Shown here: positions 24,572 to 33,169 of the stretch, in pieces
How positions within the stretch are numbered: position 1 is the stretch's first letter
Layout of the letters: each line of letters starts with the position of its first letter
Source of the DNA: Streptomyces flavotricini
GTDB lineage: Bacteria; Actinomycetota; Actinomycetes; Streptomycetales; Streptomycetaceae
Length of the DNA: 64,000 nucleotides
Direction: 5' to 3'
Assembly (NCBI RefSeq): GCF_020639365.1
Contig: NZ_JAINUL010000001.1
Coordinates: forward strand, 193,437 to 257,436
The notes under the pieces: generated by a model
Database searches by the model: none
The model's input: only the letters and a program-made list of their open reading frames with translations
What the model was told of the DNA's origin: nothing
Made by a program: the position numbers and the translations under genes

Positions 24572-24607
24572 GGCGAGGCCCCGCCCCTCCTCGGGGCGGG
24601 CCTCGCC
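24572..24607 (-). terminator. hairpin after the AraFGH-like operon
   Basis: GGCGAGGCC followed by CCGCCCC pairs with GGGGCGGGCCTCGCC with a single bulged base and a short loop. It lies 36 bases past the permease stop. There is no T run. Confidence 0.65.
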
Positions 24608-24643
24608 ATGCCGACCGCCGTACGACCGTCGTGCGCGCCCGCC

Positions 24644-25675
24644 TCAGTGGGGCAGGCCGACAGCCCTTTCGCCGCTGCGGCGCTGCTGGATGACGACGGC
24701 GGCGACGAGGAGGGCACCCTGGGCGACGTTCTGCCAGAAGGTGTTGATGCCCTCGACGGTCAGGCCGTTCTCCAGTGCGCCGAGCAGCGCGACGGCCAGG
24801 AGCGTGCCGCCGATCCCGCCCTTGCCGCCCTTGAGCGCACAGCCGCCCAGCGCCGCCGCCGTGATGGCCTTGAGTTCGAGGCCCTCGCTGCCCGAGACGG
24901 GCTGCCCCGAGCCGGTCCGCGCGGTCAGCAGGATGCCCGCCACCGCCGCGACCACACCGATGAGCGCGTAGACGGCCACCAGGTACTTGTTGATGTTGAT
25001 ACCCGCCAGGCGCGCCGCGGTGTCGTTGCCGCCGATCGCGTAGATGTTCCGGCCGATGTCCGTGTACTTCAGCATGACGTGCACGGCCAGCGCCACGACC
25101 ACCAGGATCCAGATCATCACCGGCACCCCGGCGATCTTGCCCCGTCCGAGGAACACGAAGAGGGGGTCGTTGAGTACGTAGCCCTGCGCCCGGCCGTCGG
25201 AGACGAGCTGGGCCACGCCCTTGTAGGCGGCCAGGCCGGCGAGCGTCGCGATGGTGGGGTTGACCCGCCCGTAGACGATGGCGACGCCGTTGACCACACC
25301 GACGAGGATGCCGATACCGATCGCGGCGGCCATCCCGAGGTAGGGGTTGGATCCGCCGGACGTGAAGACCATCGCGCTCACGACGGAGGCCAGGCCGGCC
25401 TGGGAGCCGACGGATATGTCGAGGCCGCCGCAGATGATCACGACCGTCTGGACGATGGCGAGCAGCCCCGTGATCGTCACCGCCTCACCGATGACCTGGA
25501 TGTTGGCGAGGCTGAGGTAGTTGTCGTTGAGGAACCCGAACAGGGCCAGGACGAGGACGAGGGCGCCGATCAGGCTGAGGTTCTGCCCGCCGAGCGAGGT
25601 GAGCAGGCCCCCTCCGGTCTTCCGCGCCGGAGCGGGGAGGTTCTCGGTGGTGGCCGGCGTCTGGGTGGTGGTCAT
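24644..25675 (-). CDS. sugar ABC transporter permease (RbsC/AraH type)
   Basis: This 343-residue CUT2-type permease has eight or more hydrophobic spans. Family marks are GGLDISVGSQAGLASVVSAM, YGRVNPTIATLAGLAAYKG and NIYAIGGNDTAARLAGININ. The ATG at 25675 overlaps the stop of the ATPase gene (ATGA) and has GGAG nine bases upstream. It is the last gene of binding protein-ATPase-permease. It imports a monosaccharide, and the binding protein suggests L-arabinose or a related sugar. Confidence 0.92.
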   Translation of the reverse strand: MTTTQTPATTENLPAPARKTGGGLLTSLGGQNLSLIGALVLVLALFGFLNDNYLSLANIQVIGEAVTITGLLAIVQTVVIICGGLDISVGSQAGLASVVSAMVFTSGGSNPYLGMAAAIGIGILVGVVNGVAIVYGRVNPTIATLAGLAAYKGVAQLVSDGRAQGYVLNDPLFVFLGRGKIAGVPVMIWILVVVALAVHVMLKYTDIGRNIYAIGGNDTAARLAGININKYLVAVYALIGVVAAVAGILLTARTGSGQPVSGSEGLELKAITAAALGGCALKGGKGGIGGTLLAVALLGALENGLTVEGINTFWQNVAQGALLVAAVVIQQRRSGERAVGLPH

Positions 25676-27261
25676 CGAGCGTCTCCATCGGCGGAGTCGG
25701 TGAGCGGTCGGTCGGCTGCGACGGGGGCGAGGTCGTCTGCCATGGCGAGGTTGAGGACGGCTTCCTCGGTGGCTTCCGCACGGTTGAGCTCGCCGGTGAT
25801 GCGACCGTTCTGCATCACGACGATCCGGTCGGCGAGGCCCAGGACCTCGGGGAGTTCGGAGGAGATCACCAGCAGGGCGACCCCCTCCCGGGCGAGGTCG
25901 GCGATGATCCGGTAGATCTCGGCCTTGGCACCGATGTCGATCCCGCGGGTCGGCTCGTCCAGGATCAGGACCTTGGGCTTGCGCAGCAGCCATCGGGCGA
26001 GCACGACCTTCTGCTGGTTGCCGCCCGACAGTTTGCGCACTTCGTGCTCGATCGAAGGTGTGCGGACCCGGAGCCTGTCGGAGAAGTCCTGGGCCACCGC
26101 CTTCTCCTGGCGGCTGCGGACGAAGCGCCAGCGGCGCAGCCGGTCGAGGCTCACCAGGGAGGTGTTGTCCCGGATCGAGCGGTGGAGGAACAGCGCCTGG
26201 GCCTTGCGCTCCTCGGGGGCGAGTCCGATGCTCGCGCGGATCGCGTCCCTGGGGCTGCGTAGACGCAGGGGGCTGCCGTTCACGCAGACGCGGCCCGATC
26301 GGATGGGACGGTCGCCGGCGAGGGCGAGCGCCAGCTCGGACCGTCCGGCCCCCATGAGCCCGGCCAGGGCGACCACCTCACCGGCACGGACATGGAGGTC
26401 GATACCGCTGACGTCGTCCGTGGTCACGCCCTCCAGCTGCAGGACCACCTCGTCGCGGGCCACGTCCTGTCGCACGAACAGGGAGGACAGGTCACGGCCC
26501 ACCATGAGGCGGACGACCTCCCCCTCGTTGGTGTCACGGGCTTCCAGCACGCCGGCGACCGTGCCGTCGCGCAGGACGGCGATGCGGTCGGCGAGGCGGA
26601 AGATCTCCTTCATGCGGTGGGAGACGTAGATGACGGCGATGCCCTGGTCCCGGAGCCGGTCGATCAGGCCGAAGAGCGCTTCGACCTCGTTCTCGGAAAG
26701 GGAGGAAGTGGGCTCGTCGAAGGCGATGACCTTGGCCTCACCGGTCAGCGCCCGCAGGATTTCCACCAACTGGCGCTGCGCCGGGGTGAGTTCCGATCCG
26801 AGCTGATCGGGGTGGATGACCTTTTCGAATCCGAGCCGGGCCAGGTCCGCGGTGATGCGGCGGCGCAGCTCCGCCCGGTCGAGGCGCCGCAGGGCGGTCC
26901 GCGGCAGGGCTCCCGCGTACACGTTCTCGGCGACCGACACGTGTGGGATGATCTCGGGCTCCTGCGGGATGATGCGGATCCCGGCCTTGTGGGCGTCGTG
27001 CGGCGACGACAGGGTCCGCGGGCGCCCGTTCCAGAGGATGCTCCCCTCCGTGGGCTGGTGGTCACCGGTGAGGATCTTCAGCAGGGTCGACTTGCCCGCT
27101 CCGTTCTCCCCCATGAGGGCGGTCACCCGGCCCCGGGGGAAGGCGAGCGTGACGCCGCTGAGCGCCTGTACCGCACCGAACCGTTTGGTGATGTCCTCGA
27201 CGGAGATCTCTTCGCCGGGATCCTGGGCGGGGGCAGGTGGCTCTGTACCGGCTGTGGTCAT
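25672..27261 (-). CDS. sugar ABC transporter ATPase (RbsA/AraG type)
   Basis: This 529-residue protein has two fused ABC domains. The first has Walker A GENGAGKSTLLKIL, a degenerate signature LTPAQRQLVEI and Walker B VIAFDEPTSSL. The second has the degenerate P-loop GLMGAGRSELALAL, the signature LSGGNQQKVVLARWL and Walker B VLILDEPTRGI. A degenerate second P-loop is normal for CUT2 ATPases. It overlaps the permease gene and lies 134 bases after the binding-protein gene, separated from it by a strong hairpin. Confidence 0.93.
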   Translation of the reverse strand: MTTAGTEPPAPAQDPGEEISVEDITKRFGAVQALSGVTLAFPRGRVTALMGENGAGKSTLLKILTGDHQPTEGSILWNGRPRTLSSPHDAHKAGIRIIPQEPEIIPHVSVAENVYAGALPRTALRRLDRAELRRRITADLARLGFEKVIHPDQLGSELTPAQRQLVEILRALTGEAKVIAFDEPTSSLSENEVEALFGLIDRLRDQGIAVIYVSHRMKEIFRLADRIAVLRDGTVAGVLEARDTNEGEVVRLMVGRDLSSLFVRQDVARDEVVLQLEGVTTDDVSGIDLHVRAGEVVALAGLMGAGRSELALALAGDRPIRSGRVCVNGSPLRLRSPRDAIRASIGLAPEERKAQALFLHRSIRDNTSLVSLDRLRRWRFVRSRQEKAVAQDFSDRLRVRTPSIEHEVRKLSGGNQQKVVLARWLLRKPKVLILDEPTRGIDIGAKAEIYRIIADLAREGVALLVISSELPEVLGLADRIVVMQNGRITGELNRAEATEEAVLNLAMADDLAPVAADRPLTDSADGDAR

Positions 27262-27340
27262 GGGGGCCTCGCAAGCTGGGGTTACGTGGGGCGTGCGTTC
27301 CAGCGAAGCTGCTGGTCGGCGATGGTGGTCTGGGCGCGGA

Positions 27341-27374
27341 CGGGTACGGCCGCCGCTGCGGCGGGCCGTACCCG
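27341..27374 (-). promoter_or_regulatory. intercistronic hairpin between binding-protein and ATPase genes
   Basis: CGGGTACGGCC and GGCCGTACCCG pair perfectly and enclose CGCCG/CGGCG, giving about 16 pairs and a tiny loop. In the middle of an import operon such a structure usually attenuates transcription or protects upstream mRNA, so the binding protein outnumbers the membrane parts. Confidence 0.65.
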
Positions 27375-27394
27375 TCCTGGCCGCGGGCGCGGCC

Positions 27395-28447
27395 TCAGCT
27401 GCAGATGACGCCCGCGTCCTTCCAGCTGGATGCGTCGACCATCTTGGTCGGGGCGAAGGCCTCCTTGGGGAAGTCCTTGCCGTTCTTGAGCTTGTCGTAC
27501 ATCGTCTGCACCGCCAGGGCGCCGACGTCCCTGCCGTTGATGAAGAGCGCGGCCTTCATCCCCGACGGCTTGCCGGAGCTCCAGTTCTTGCAGGCGAGGT
27601 AGGCACCGAGACCGACGCCGATCACGTCGTCGGCCTTGAAGCCGGCGTTCTCCAGGGCAGTGACCCCGCCCTGGACGTTCTCGTCGTTGCAGCCCCAGAC
27701 CACCCAGTGCTTCACGGAGGCGTTGGCGGTGATCGTCGCGGCGATCTTGTCCTGCGCACCCGTCGGGGAGTTGTCGGTCGGCACGTCGATGTTCTGCACC
27801 GGCGCCCCCGCCGCCTCCGCAAACGCCTTCTTCGAGGCGTTCACACGGTCGGTGCACACCGTGACGTCCTGCTTCCAGGCCGATATCGTCCGCGTCTCCG
27901 CCGGGTTCCAGCCGGTCTTCTTGAATTCCTCGGCGGCCCGCTTGCCGACCTCGCCGCCCATCTGCTCGCCGCTGAATCCGATGCGGGGCACCAGGGCGTC
28001 GGCGCCGCAGGCGGAGGGGTCCGGACCGGTGCTGCAGATCTGGTCGTCCGACGTCAGGAGGGCCACCTTGCCGGTCTTCGCCAGCTGTACGACCTGCGGG
28101 CCCACGGCCGGGTCGGGAACGACCACGATCAGCCCGTTGCTCTTCTGCGAGATGGCCGCCTGGGCCTCGCTCACCGTCTTGTTCGCGTCGTTGCCCAGGT
28201 TCACCACCTTCAGGTCGATCCCGAGCTCACTCGCCTTCGCCTTCGCGCCGGCGGCCTCGCCTGTGAAGTACTCCTGGTCGCCCTGCTTCTGCAGATAGGT
28301 CAGGGAGATCTTCCCGTCGACCTTCCCGACGTCCGTCGCGGCACCCGTCGTCTCCTGGCCACTGGAACACGCGGTGAGGACGAGCATCGTGGCCAGGCCC
28401 AGGGCCGCGGCCGCTACCGGGCGGCGGCGGTGGTGGTGAGTGAGCAT
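27395..28447 (-). CDS. sugar-binding lipoprotein, AraF-like (L-arabinose type)
   Basis: This is a 350-residue periplasmic-binding-protein-like lipoprotein. The leader AAAALGLATMLVLTAC gives a lipobox LTAC. The mature part has the family-2 layout with DPAVGPQVVQLAKTG, LLTSDDQICS and KHWVVWGCNDENVQGGVTAL then FKADDVIGVGLG. These segments line up with E. coli AraF as I remember it (the PDPKLG, DDQF and KHWLIVGMND regions). L-arabinose is therefore the likely ligand, with galactose or fucose as alternatives. The ATG has AAGGGA upstream. It heads the operon. Confidence 0.88.
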   Translation of the reverse strand: MLTHHHRRRPVAAAALGLATMLVLTACSSGQETTGAATDVGKVDGKISLTYLQKQGDQEYFTGEAAGAKAKASELGIDLKVVNLGNDANKTVSEAQAAISQKSNGLIVVVPDPAVGPQVVQLAKTGKVALLTSDDQICSTGPDPSACGADALVPRIGFSGEQMGGEVGKRAAEEFKKTGWNPAETRTISAWKQDVTVCTDRVNASKKAFAEAAGAPVQNIDVPTDNSPTGAQDKIAATITANASVKHWVVWGCNDENVQGGVTALENAGFKADDVIGVGLGAYLACKNWSSGKPSGMKAALFINGRDVGALAVQTMYDKLKNGKDFPKEAFAPTKMVDASSWKDAGVICS

Positions 28448-28908
28448 GTCGATCCCTTTGCTTGAACGGGTCGCACCGGGCGACCAGTGGGGCAGGTGCG
28501 ATGGGGTGGGGTTCGATCCGGCGGCTGTCGTGAGCGCCGCCCGGGGCTGCAGGTCCCTTGAAGACTCGGAGGGAGGGGTGTCCGGCCTCGGCCGACGATC
28601 CCCCGGCGGACAGCCCCTCACTGGGGAATCCGCCACAGTCGGCCGCTTTCAAACTTGATGCAACAGAGAGAAGCGCCGTTTCCGCCATAAGTCAACAGTA
28701 TGAACCAAGGGTTTCGGATTGATGCATCCTCGTAACCTCCAGGGATGCCGCAGAGCGGCAGGGCCGCCCCAGCAGCGGCCACCGGGCATGAACACCGAAG
28801 TTGCAGGGCGCGAGCCGGACGCGACGGTGCCGGCGCAGGCATGGACCGGGGCAAGGCTTGCCCTGTTGCTTTCCATCGGAACATGTCGAAATCTGTTTGA
28901 CTCCCGCT
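28448..28908. other. promoter region of the AraFGH-like operon; no gene
   Basis: No supported gene is visible. On the minus strand TTGACT (28690-28695) is followed by an A/T-richer patch. GATGCATCAA and TTGCATCAAG occur as a direct repeat about 50 bases apart and are candidate regulator sites. Confidence 0.4.
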
Positions 28909-29265
28909 CTACGGCACTTGCCCGGTGGGCTCGTTCCAGCGCTGCTCCGCCGCGGGGCCCGTGCGACCGAAGGCGACGGGGGCTCCGGGCTCGCCACTCC
29001 CGGACGTCACGGCGTAGCCGGGCGCGATGCGAGGCTTGATGCGCCCCGTCGCATCGGTGGAGAACACCAGGTTGTTCCCCTCTGCCGGGCCGAACGCCGA
29101 GCACGACCAGATGCCCACGCCGTCCCCTGCGGAACCGCGTGCGTCCAGGCAGTAGCTCGGCTTGGCAGCATTGTGCAGGAGCCCGTTTTCATCCAGACGC
29201 CACTGCTGGACCGGCGCCCCGGTACGGCAGCGTGCTGTGATCACGTCGGCGCCGTTGCACCGCCG
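28909..29265 (-). pseudogene. ricin-type lectin (CBM13) C-terminal remnant
   Basis: About 115 residues read as half to two thirds of a beta-trefoil: CRTGAPVQQWRLDENGLLHN, SYCLDARGSAGDGVGIWSCS and EQRWNEPTGQVP. There is no start, signal peptide or catalytic domain, so it is the 3' end of a lost secreted lectin or glycosidase. The same frame is open upstream only because it mirrors the opposite strand. Confidence 0.6.
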
Positions 29266-29289
29266 ACAGCCGGGAACGGCCCGGTGCGT

Positions 29290-29562
29290 ACACCGTCTTC
29301 GACGGCCCCGTCCGCGTCCCCCACGGACACACTCACCGGTACGAAACCGACGCTGCGCCGGCACGACACCGGATCCCAGGTCGTCGACCTGCAGCGGCGC
29401 CTCGCGCAGCTGGGGTTGTGGACCCTGCCCCAACGAGGCCGTTACGACCAGCACCTCGACGACGCGGTGCAGTGGTTCCAGGCGAAGTACGGCGTCCGTG
29501 GCGACCCGCCGGGGGTCTACGGCCCGGCCACTCGGCGGCGGCTGGAGTCCTTGACCTCCTGA
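29290..29562 (+). pseudogene. peptidoglycan-binding domain C-terminal remnant
   Basis: About 65 C-terminal residues form a PG_binding_1 domain: GSQVVDLQRRLAQLGLWTLP, AVQWFQAKYGVRGD and VYGPATRRRLESLT. It is preceded by a short Ser/Pro-rich linker and no credible start. It lies head-to-head with the lectin remnant, and both lack 5' ends. It converges on dgoD. Confidence 0.6.
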
Positions 29563-29597
29563 CGCCCGGCCTGCTGCCGTGAGGGGTGCTCGACTCG

Positions 29598-30743
29598 TCA
29601 CCATTCGGCGAGGGAGCCGTCGCCCCGTCGCCACACCGGGTTGCGCCAGCGATGGCCCGTCTCGGCGGCGCGTTCGACGGCCTTCTCGTCGACGTCGATG
29701 CCCAGTCCCGGTGCGGTGAGCAGGGCGACGTGACCGTCCTCGTAACGGAAGACGGACCGGTCGGTGAGGTAGTCCAGCAGGTCCGACCCTGCGTTGTAGT
29801 GGATCCCGAGGCTCTGCTCCTGGATCAGCAGGTTGGGTGTCGCGAAGCCGACCTGCAGGCACGCGGCCAGCGCGATCGGGCCGAGCGGGCAGTGCGGCGC
29901 CAGAGAGACGTCGTGGGCCTCCGCCATCGCCGCGATGCGCCGCACCTCCGAGATCCCGCCGGCGTGCGAGAGGTCGGGCTGGGCCACGGCGATCCCCTGC
30001 TGGAGCACGGGCTTGAAGTCCCAACGGGAGTACAGCCGTTCCCCGGTGGCGATGGGGATGCTGGTGGAGCGCACGACCTCGCCGATGTGGGCGCTCATCT
30101 CGGGAACCACCGGTTCCTCGACGAAGAACGGCAAGTAGGGCTCCAGGAGGGGAAGCACCCGTCGTGCCATGGGGAGGGTGAGGCGGCCGTGGAAATCGAC
30201 GGCGATGTCGAAGCCGTCGCCGACCTCCGCGCGGACGCTCTCCACCCGTTCGACGATGTCGTGGACGGCGCGGGGGGTGTCGATCAGCTCCAGCTGGGGC
30301 GAGGCGTTCATCTTGATGGCCGTGAAGCCCTCGGCCTTGCGGGCGGCTGCCTTCTGCGCGACGTCGGTCGGCCGGTCGCCGCCGATCCAGCTGTAGACCC
30401 GTGCCCGGTCCCGGACGTTGCCGCCGAGCAGCTGCCACACCGGCACGCCCAGCGCCTTGCCCGCGATGTCCCACAGTGCCTGGTCGATGCCCGCGACCGC
30501 GCTGGAAAGGACGGGGCCGCCGCGGTAGAAGCCGCCCTTCGTCAGGACCTGCCAGTGGTCCTCGATGCGCATCGGGTCCTGGCCCACGAGGTAGTCGGAC
30601 AGTTCCTCGACGGCGGCCGCGACGGTGTGCGCGCGGCCCTCGACGACCGGTTCGCCCCAGCCGGTGATGCCTTCGTCGGTGTCCACGTGCAGGAAGCACC
30701 AGCGGGGGGCGACCAGGTAGGTCTTCAAAGAGGTGATCTTCAC
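29598..30743 (-). CDS. dgoD: galactonate dehydratase (enolase superfamily)
   Basis: This 381-residue protein matches DgoD along its length: GITGWGEPVVEGRAHTVAAA, HWQVLTKGGFYRGGPVLSSA, AVDFHGRLTLPMAR, FFVEEPVVPE, ATGERLYSRWDF and LAPHCPLGPIALAACLQVG, ending WRNPVWRRGDGSLAEW. It removes water from D-galactonate to give 2-keto-3-deoxygalactonate (De Ley-Doudoroff pathway). The GTG at 30743 has GGAG upstream and overlaps the stop of the dehydrogenase remnant (GTGA). The upstream gene has lost its 5' half, so dgoD may have lost its promoter. Confidence 0.9.
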   Translation of the reverse strand: MKITSLKTYLVAPRWCFLHVDTDEGITGWGEPVVEGRAHTVAAAVEELSDYLVGQDPMRIEDHWQVLTKGGFYRGGPVLSSAVAGIDQALWDIAGKALGVPVWQLLGGNVRDRARVYSWIGGDRPTDVAQKAAARKAEGFTAIKMNASPQLELIDTPRAVHDIVERVESVRAEVGDGFDIAVDFHGRLTLPMARRVLPLLEPYLPFFVEEPVVPEMSAHIGEVVRSTSIPIATGERLYSRWDFKPVLQQGIAVAQPDLSHAGGISEVRRIAAMAEAHDVSLAPHCPLGPIALAACLQVGFATPNLLIQEQSLGIHYNAGSDLLDYLTDRSVFRYEDGHVALLTAPGLGIDVDEKAVERAAETGHRWRNPVWRRGDGSLAEW

Positions 30744-31160
30744 TTGGACTCCTTCTTCACGGCCCAGCCGCCGTCCACGGTCAGGTTCGTGCCGGTGACG
30801 TACGAGGCGTCGTCGGACGCGAGGAAGGCGACGGCGGCCGCCACTTCGTCGGGGTGGCCCAGCCGTCCCAGGGCTGTGGCACGGGCGGAGAGCAGGCGGC
30901 CCTCCTCGTCCACGTCCTGCCAGTTCTCGGTGAGGATCGGACCGGGCAGGACGGAGTTGATCCGCACCTGCGGCCCGTACTCGACCGCGAGCTGGCGGAC
31001 GAGCGCGCACATGCCCCCCCCTTCGCCGCCGCGTAGGCCGGATAGCCCGGCAGACTGCACAGTGCGTGCACGCTGGACGTGGCCACGAAGGAGCCGCGGG
31101 CGGCGCGCAGGGTCGAGGAAGGTCCGTACGGCCAGGTAGGGCGCCTTGAGGTCGACGACC
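30740..31160 (-). pseudogene. short-chain dehydrogenase remnant, 5' half missing
   Basis: The sequence keeps the second half of an SDR: VVDLKAPYLAVRTFLD, then SFVATSSVHALCSLPGYPAY with the catalytic Tyr and Lys (YAAAKGG), then VEYGPQVRINSVLPGPI and GTNLTVDGGWAVKKE. The N-terminal NAD loop is absent. Frame changes occur near 31115 and at an eight-C run (31014-31021). A galactose or galactonolactone-linked dehydrogenase would fit its coupling to dgoD. The break point lies where a ROK gene on the other strand also loses its start. Confidence 0.75.
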
Positions 31161-31780
31161 TCGTCGTACTGACCCTCCGCGCCGGCGTCGGCGCGGGCAT
31201 CGCGGTCGACGGAGCGCTCTACCGGGGCGCGACCAACAGCGCCGGGGAATGGGGCCACACCTGCCTGGTCCGCGAAGGGCGGGAGTGCAGGTGCGGCAGG
31301 CAGGGCTGTGTCGAGGCCTACGTCAGCACCCGCGGCATCGCCCGCACCGTGCGGGAACTGGATGCCGAAAGCCCCCTCCTGGACCCCGACGAGGACACCG
31401 TCACCGCCAAGGTCGCCCGCGCCGCGGCGGAAGGCGACCCCGTGGCCACCGAAACCGTGACGCGGACCGCCCGCTACCTGGGGGAGGCCGCGGCCGACCT
31501 CCTCAACCTGTTCAATCCGCAGGCTCTGGTGCTGGGCGGCTGGGTGGCGGACCGGCTCGGCGAGCCGCTGCTGCGGCAGACCCGCGACGTCATCGCGGCG
31601 CACGCGCTGCCGGCGACGCTTCAGGCGCTCACCTTCCAACTGAGCACCGTGCCGGACAACCCGGTGAGCCTCGGAGCCGCCACCTTCGCCCTGGAGGGCT
31701 TCCTGGACGACCGCGAGACCTTCGGCACCGTGGCGGCGGGACGCCGTGCCGCCAAGGCGGCGAAGGCCCGGACCTCCTGA
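31160..31780 (+). pseudogene. ROK family protein, 5' end missing
   Basis: About 205 C-terminal residues of a ROK regulator or sugar kinase: LRAGVGAGIAVDGALYRGAT, the zinc motif CRCGRQGCVEAYVS, and LLNLFNPQALVLGGWVADRL. The N-terminal helix-turn-helix (if a repressor) and the first half of the kinase fold are absent. The open frame starts at 31079, but its first 27 residues are antisense to the dehydrogenase remnant. A full ROK protein is 310-400 residues. It was probably the divergent regulator of the SDR-dgoD unit. Confidence 0.75.
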
Positions 31781-31802
31781 AGGTGGCCCGGTGTCCGGCC
31801 GC

Positions 31803-32846
31803 TCAGCCGGCCGGGGGCGCCGTACTCTCGCGCACCACCAGGACCGGCGCCACCGATGCCTGGCGCGGGCTGCCCGTCCCGCCGCCGATCTGCTCGAGGA
31901 GCAGCGTGACGCAGTGGCGGCCCACGGCGTCGAAGTCCTGCCGGACCGTGGTGAGGGGGGCGGGGAAGAACGCGGCCTCGGGCACGTCGTCGAATCCGGT
32001 CACACTCACGTCCTGGGGCACGCGCCGGCCCGCTTCCTGCAGGGCCCGCATGACGCCCAGCGCCATCTGGTCGTTGGAGGCGAAGATCGCGGTCACTTCC
32101 GGGCGGCCGGCCAGTTCACGTCCGGCGCGGTATCCCGACGTCGCGGACCAGTCACCGTAGAGCAGCGGTGGTACGACGCTGCCCGCGTCCTTGAGCGAGC
32201 GGTGCCACGCCTCGGCCCGGCGGCGCGCCGCGTAGGAGTCGCGGGGCCCCGCGACGTGCCAGACCGTTCGATGGCCGAGGCCCAGCAGGTGCGCCACGAC
32301 GCTCCGGGTGCCCTCGGCCTGGTCGATGTCGACGTTGGCGTAGCGGTGGCCGGTGTCCCCGTCGGCGAAGACCACGGGGACGGTGGACGGCAGCCGGAGT
32401 TCGGGGGTGTCCAGGATCTGCGACTCGATGAGGATGATGCCGTCCACCGACTGGACCATCAGTTGCTGGAACGCCTGGCGCACGGCGGCTCCGGTCTGCG
32501 CCCGGGCTCCCATGAAGTTCACGAACAGGTCGGCTTCGCGGGCGGCGTCGGAGATGGCGGCGAAGGTCCTGGCGTTGCCGTAGGCACTGATGTCGAAACT
32601 GATGACGCCCAGTGTGCCGAACCGCCCGGTGACCAGCGCCCGGGCGGCCGTGTTGGGGCGGTACCCGAGCATCTTCATCGCGGCCAGCACCCGCTCGCGG
32701 GTGGACGCGTCCACGTTCTCCCGGTTGTTGGCCACGCGGGAGACGGTCTGCGACGAGACCCCCGCCATGGCGGCGACATCGGCCATGGAGGGCGACTGGC
32801 GCAGCGGACGGGACCTCGGTGATCTTGCTCCGACCTCGCGCGGCAT
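31803..32846 (-). CDS. LacI family transcriptional regulator
   Basis: This 347-residue repressor has a LacI helix-turn-helix at residues about 20-70 (MADVAAMAGVSSQTVSRVAN, then GYRPNTAARAL with the hinge helix) and a periplasmic-binding-like sensor (GTLGVISFDISAYG, DGIILIESQ, FASNDQMALGVMRALQEAG). It is the only LacI gene in the window. The boxes of the TGTTTACGTAAACA type at 13665, 13938, 17408 and 32970 are its likely operators, the last implying autoregulation. The inducer is probably a galactose-containing sugar. Confidence 0.92.
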   Translation of the reverse strand: MPREVGARSPRSRPLRQSPSMADVAAMAGVSSQTVSRVANNRENVDASTRERVLAAMKMLGYRPNTAARALVTGRFGTLGVISFDISAYGNARTFAAISDAAREADLFVNFMGARAQTGAAVRQAFQQLMVQSVDGIILIESQILDTPELRLPSTVPVVFADGDTGHRYANVDIDQAEGTRSVVAHLLGLGHRTVWHVAGPRDSYAARRRAEAWHRSLKDAGSVVPPLLYGDWSATSGYRAGRELAGRPEVTAIFASNDQMALGVMRALQEAGRRVPQDVSVTGFDDVPEAAFFPAPLTTVRQDFDAVGRHCVTLLLEQIGGGTGSPRQASVAPVLVVRESTAPPAG

Positions 32847-32969
32847 GTGAACCGGACCTCCGAATCCCTATTCCGAGCGGAGTGCGTGTGCACCCGTACG
32901 GATGTTAGCGCTGCGGACCGCAAGGGCGGGCGGGCGCACTACTCGCCGGTTCTCTTGACACGTCCCCCT

Positions 32970-32987
32970 GATGTTAACGCAAACATC
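32970..32987. promoter_or_regulatory. LacI-family operator upstream of lacI
   Basis: GATGTTAACGCAAACATC is an 18-bp imperfect dyad centred on CG. It resembles the other three boxes and lies about 125 bases before the LacI start. Confidence 0.7.
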
Positions 32988-33100
32988 CACGCGGTACGGA
33001 ACCCACTCGCGCGCCCGGGGTCGAAGCGGGCGAAACGGCCCCTGCGGTGCACCCGCACCGGTGCGGCGCAGCCACGCGCTCCTCTCCCTCGTACGCATCC

Positions 33101-33154
33101 GCTCCCGCTCCCGCTCCCGCTCCCGCTCCCGCTCCCGCTCCCGCTCCCGCTCCC
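33101..33154 (+). repeat. hexanucleotide tandem repeat, nine GCTCCC units
   Basis: Nine uninterrupted exact copies of GCTCCC run up to the ribosome site of the galactanase remnant. A simple repeat of this kind can change length by slippage. It is outside a credible gene. Confidence 0.9.
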
Positions 33155-33169
33155 GACAGGAGACCAACT

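Noticed and set aside
27341..27374. Hairpin as a full terminator ending the operon
   Set aside because: The ATPase and permease genes that follow have no visible promoter of their own and belong to the same transporter, so partial attenuation fits better.
29586..31139. 517-residue plus-strand frame opposite dgoD
   Set aside because: The DgoD match on the minus strand is end-to-end. The plus frame is a shadow.
33101..33154. GCTCCC tandem repeat as a CRISPR-like array
   Set aside because: The units are six bases with no spacers. It is a simple repeat.
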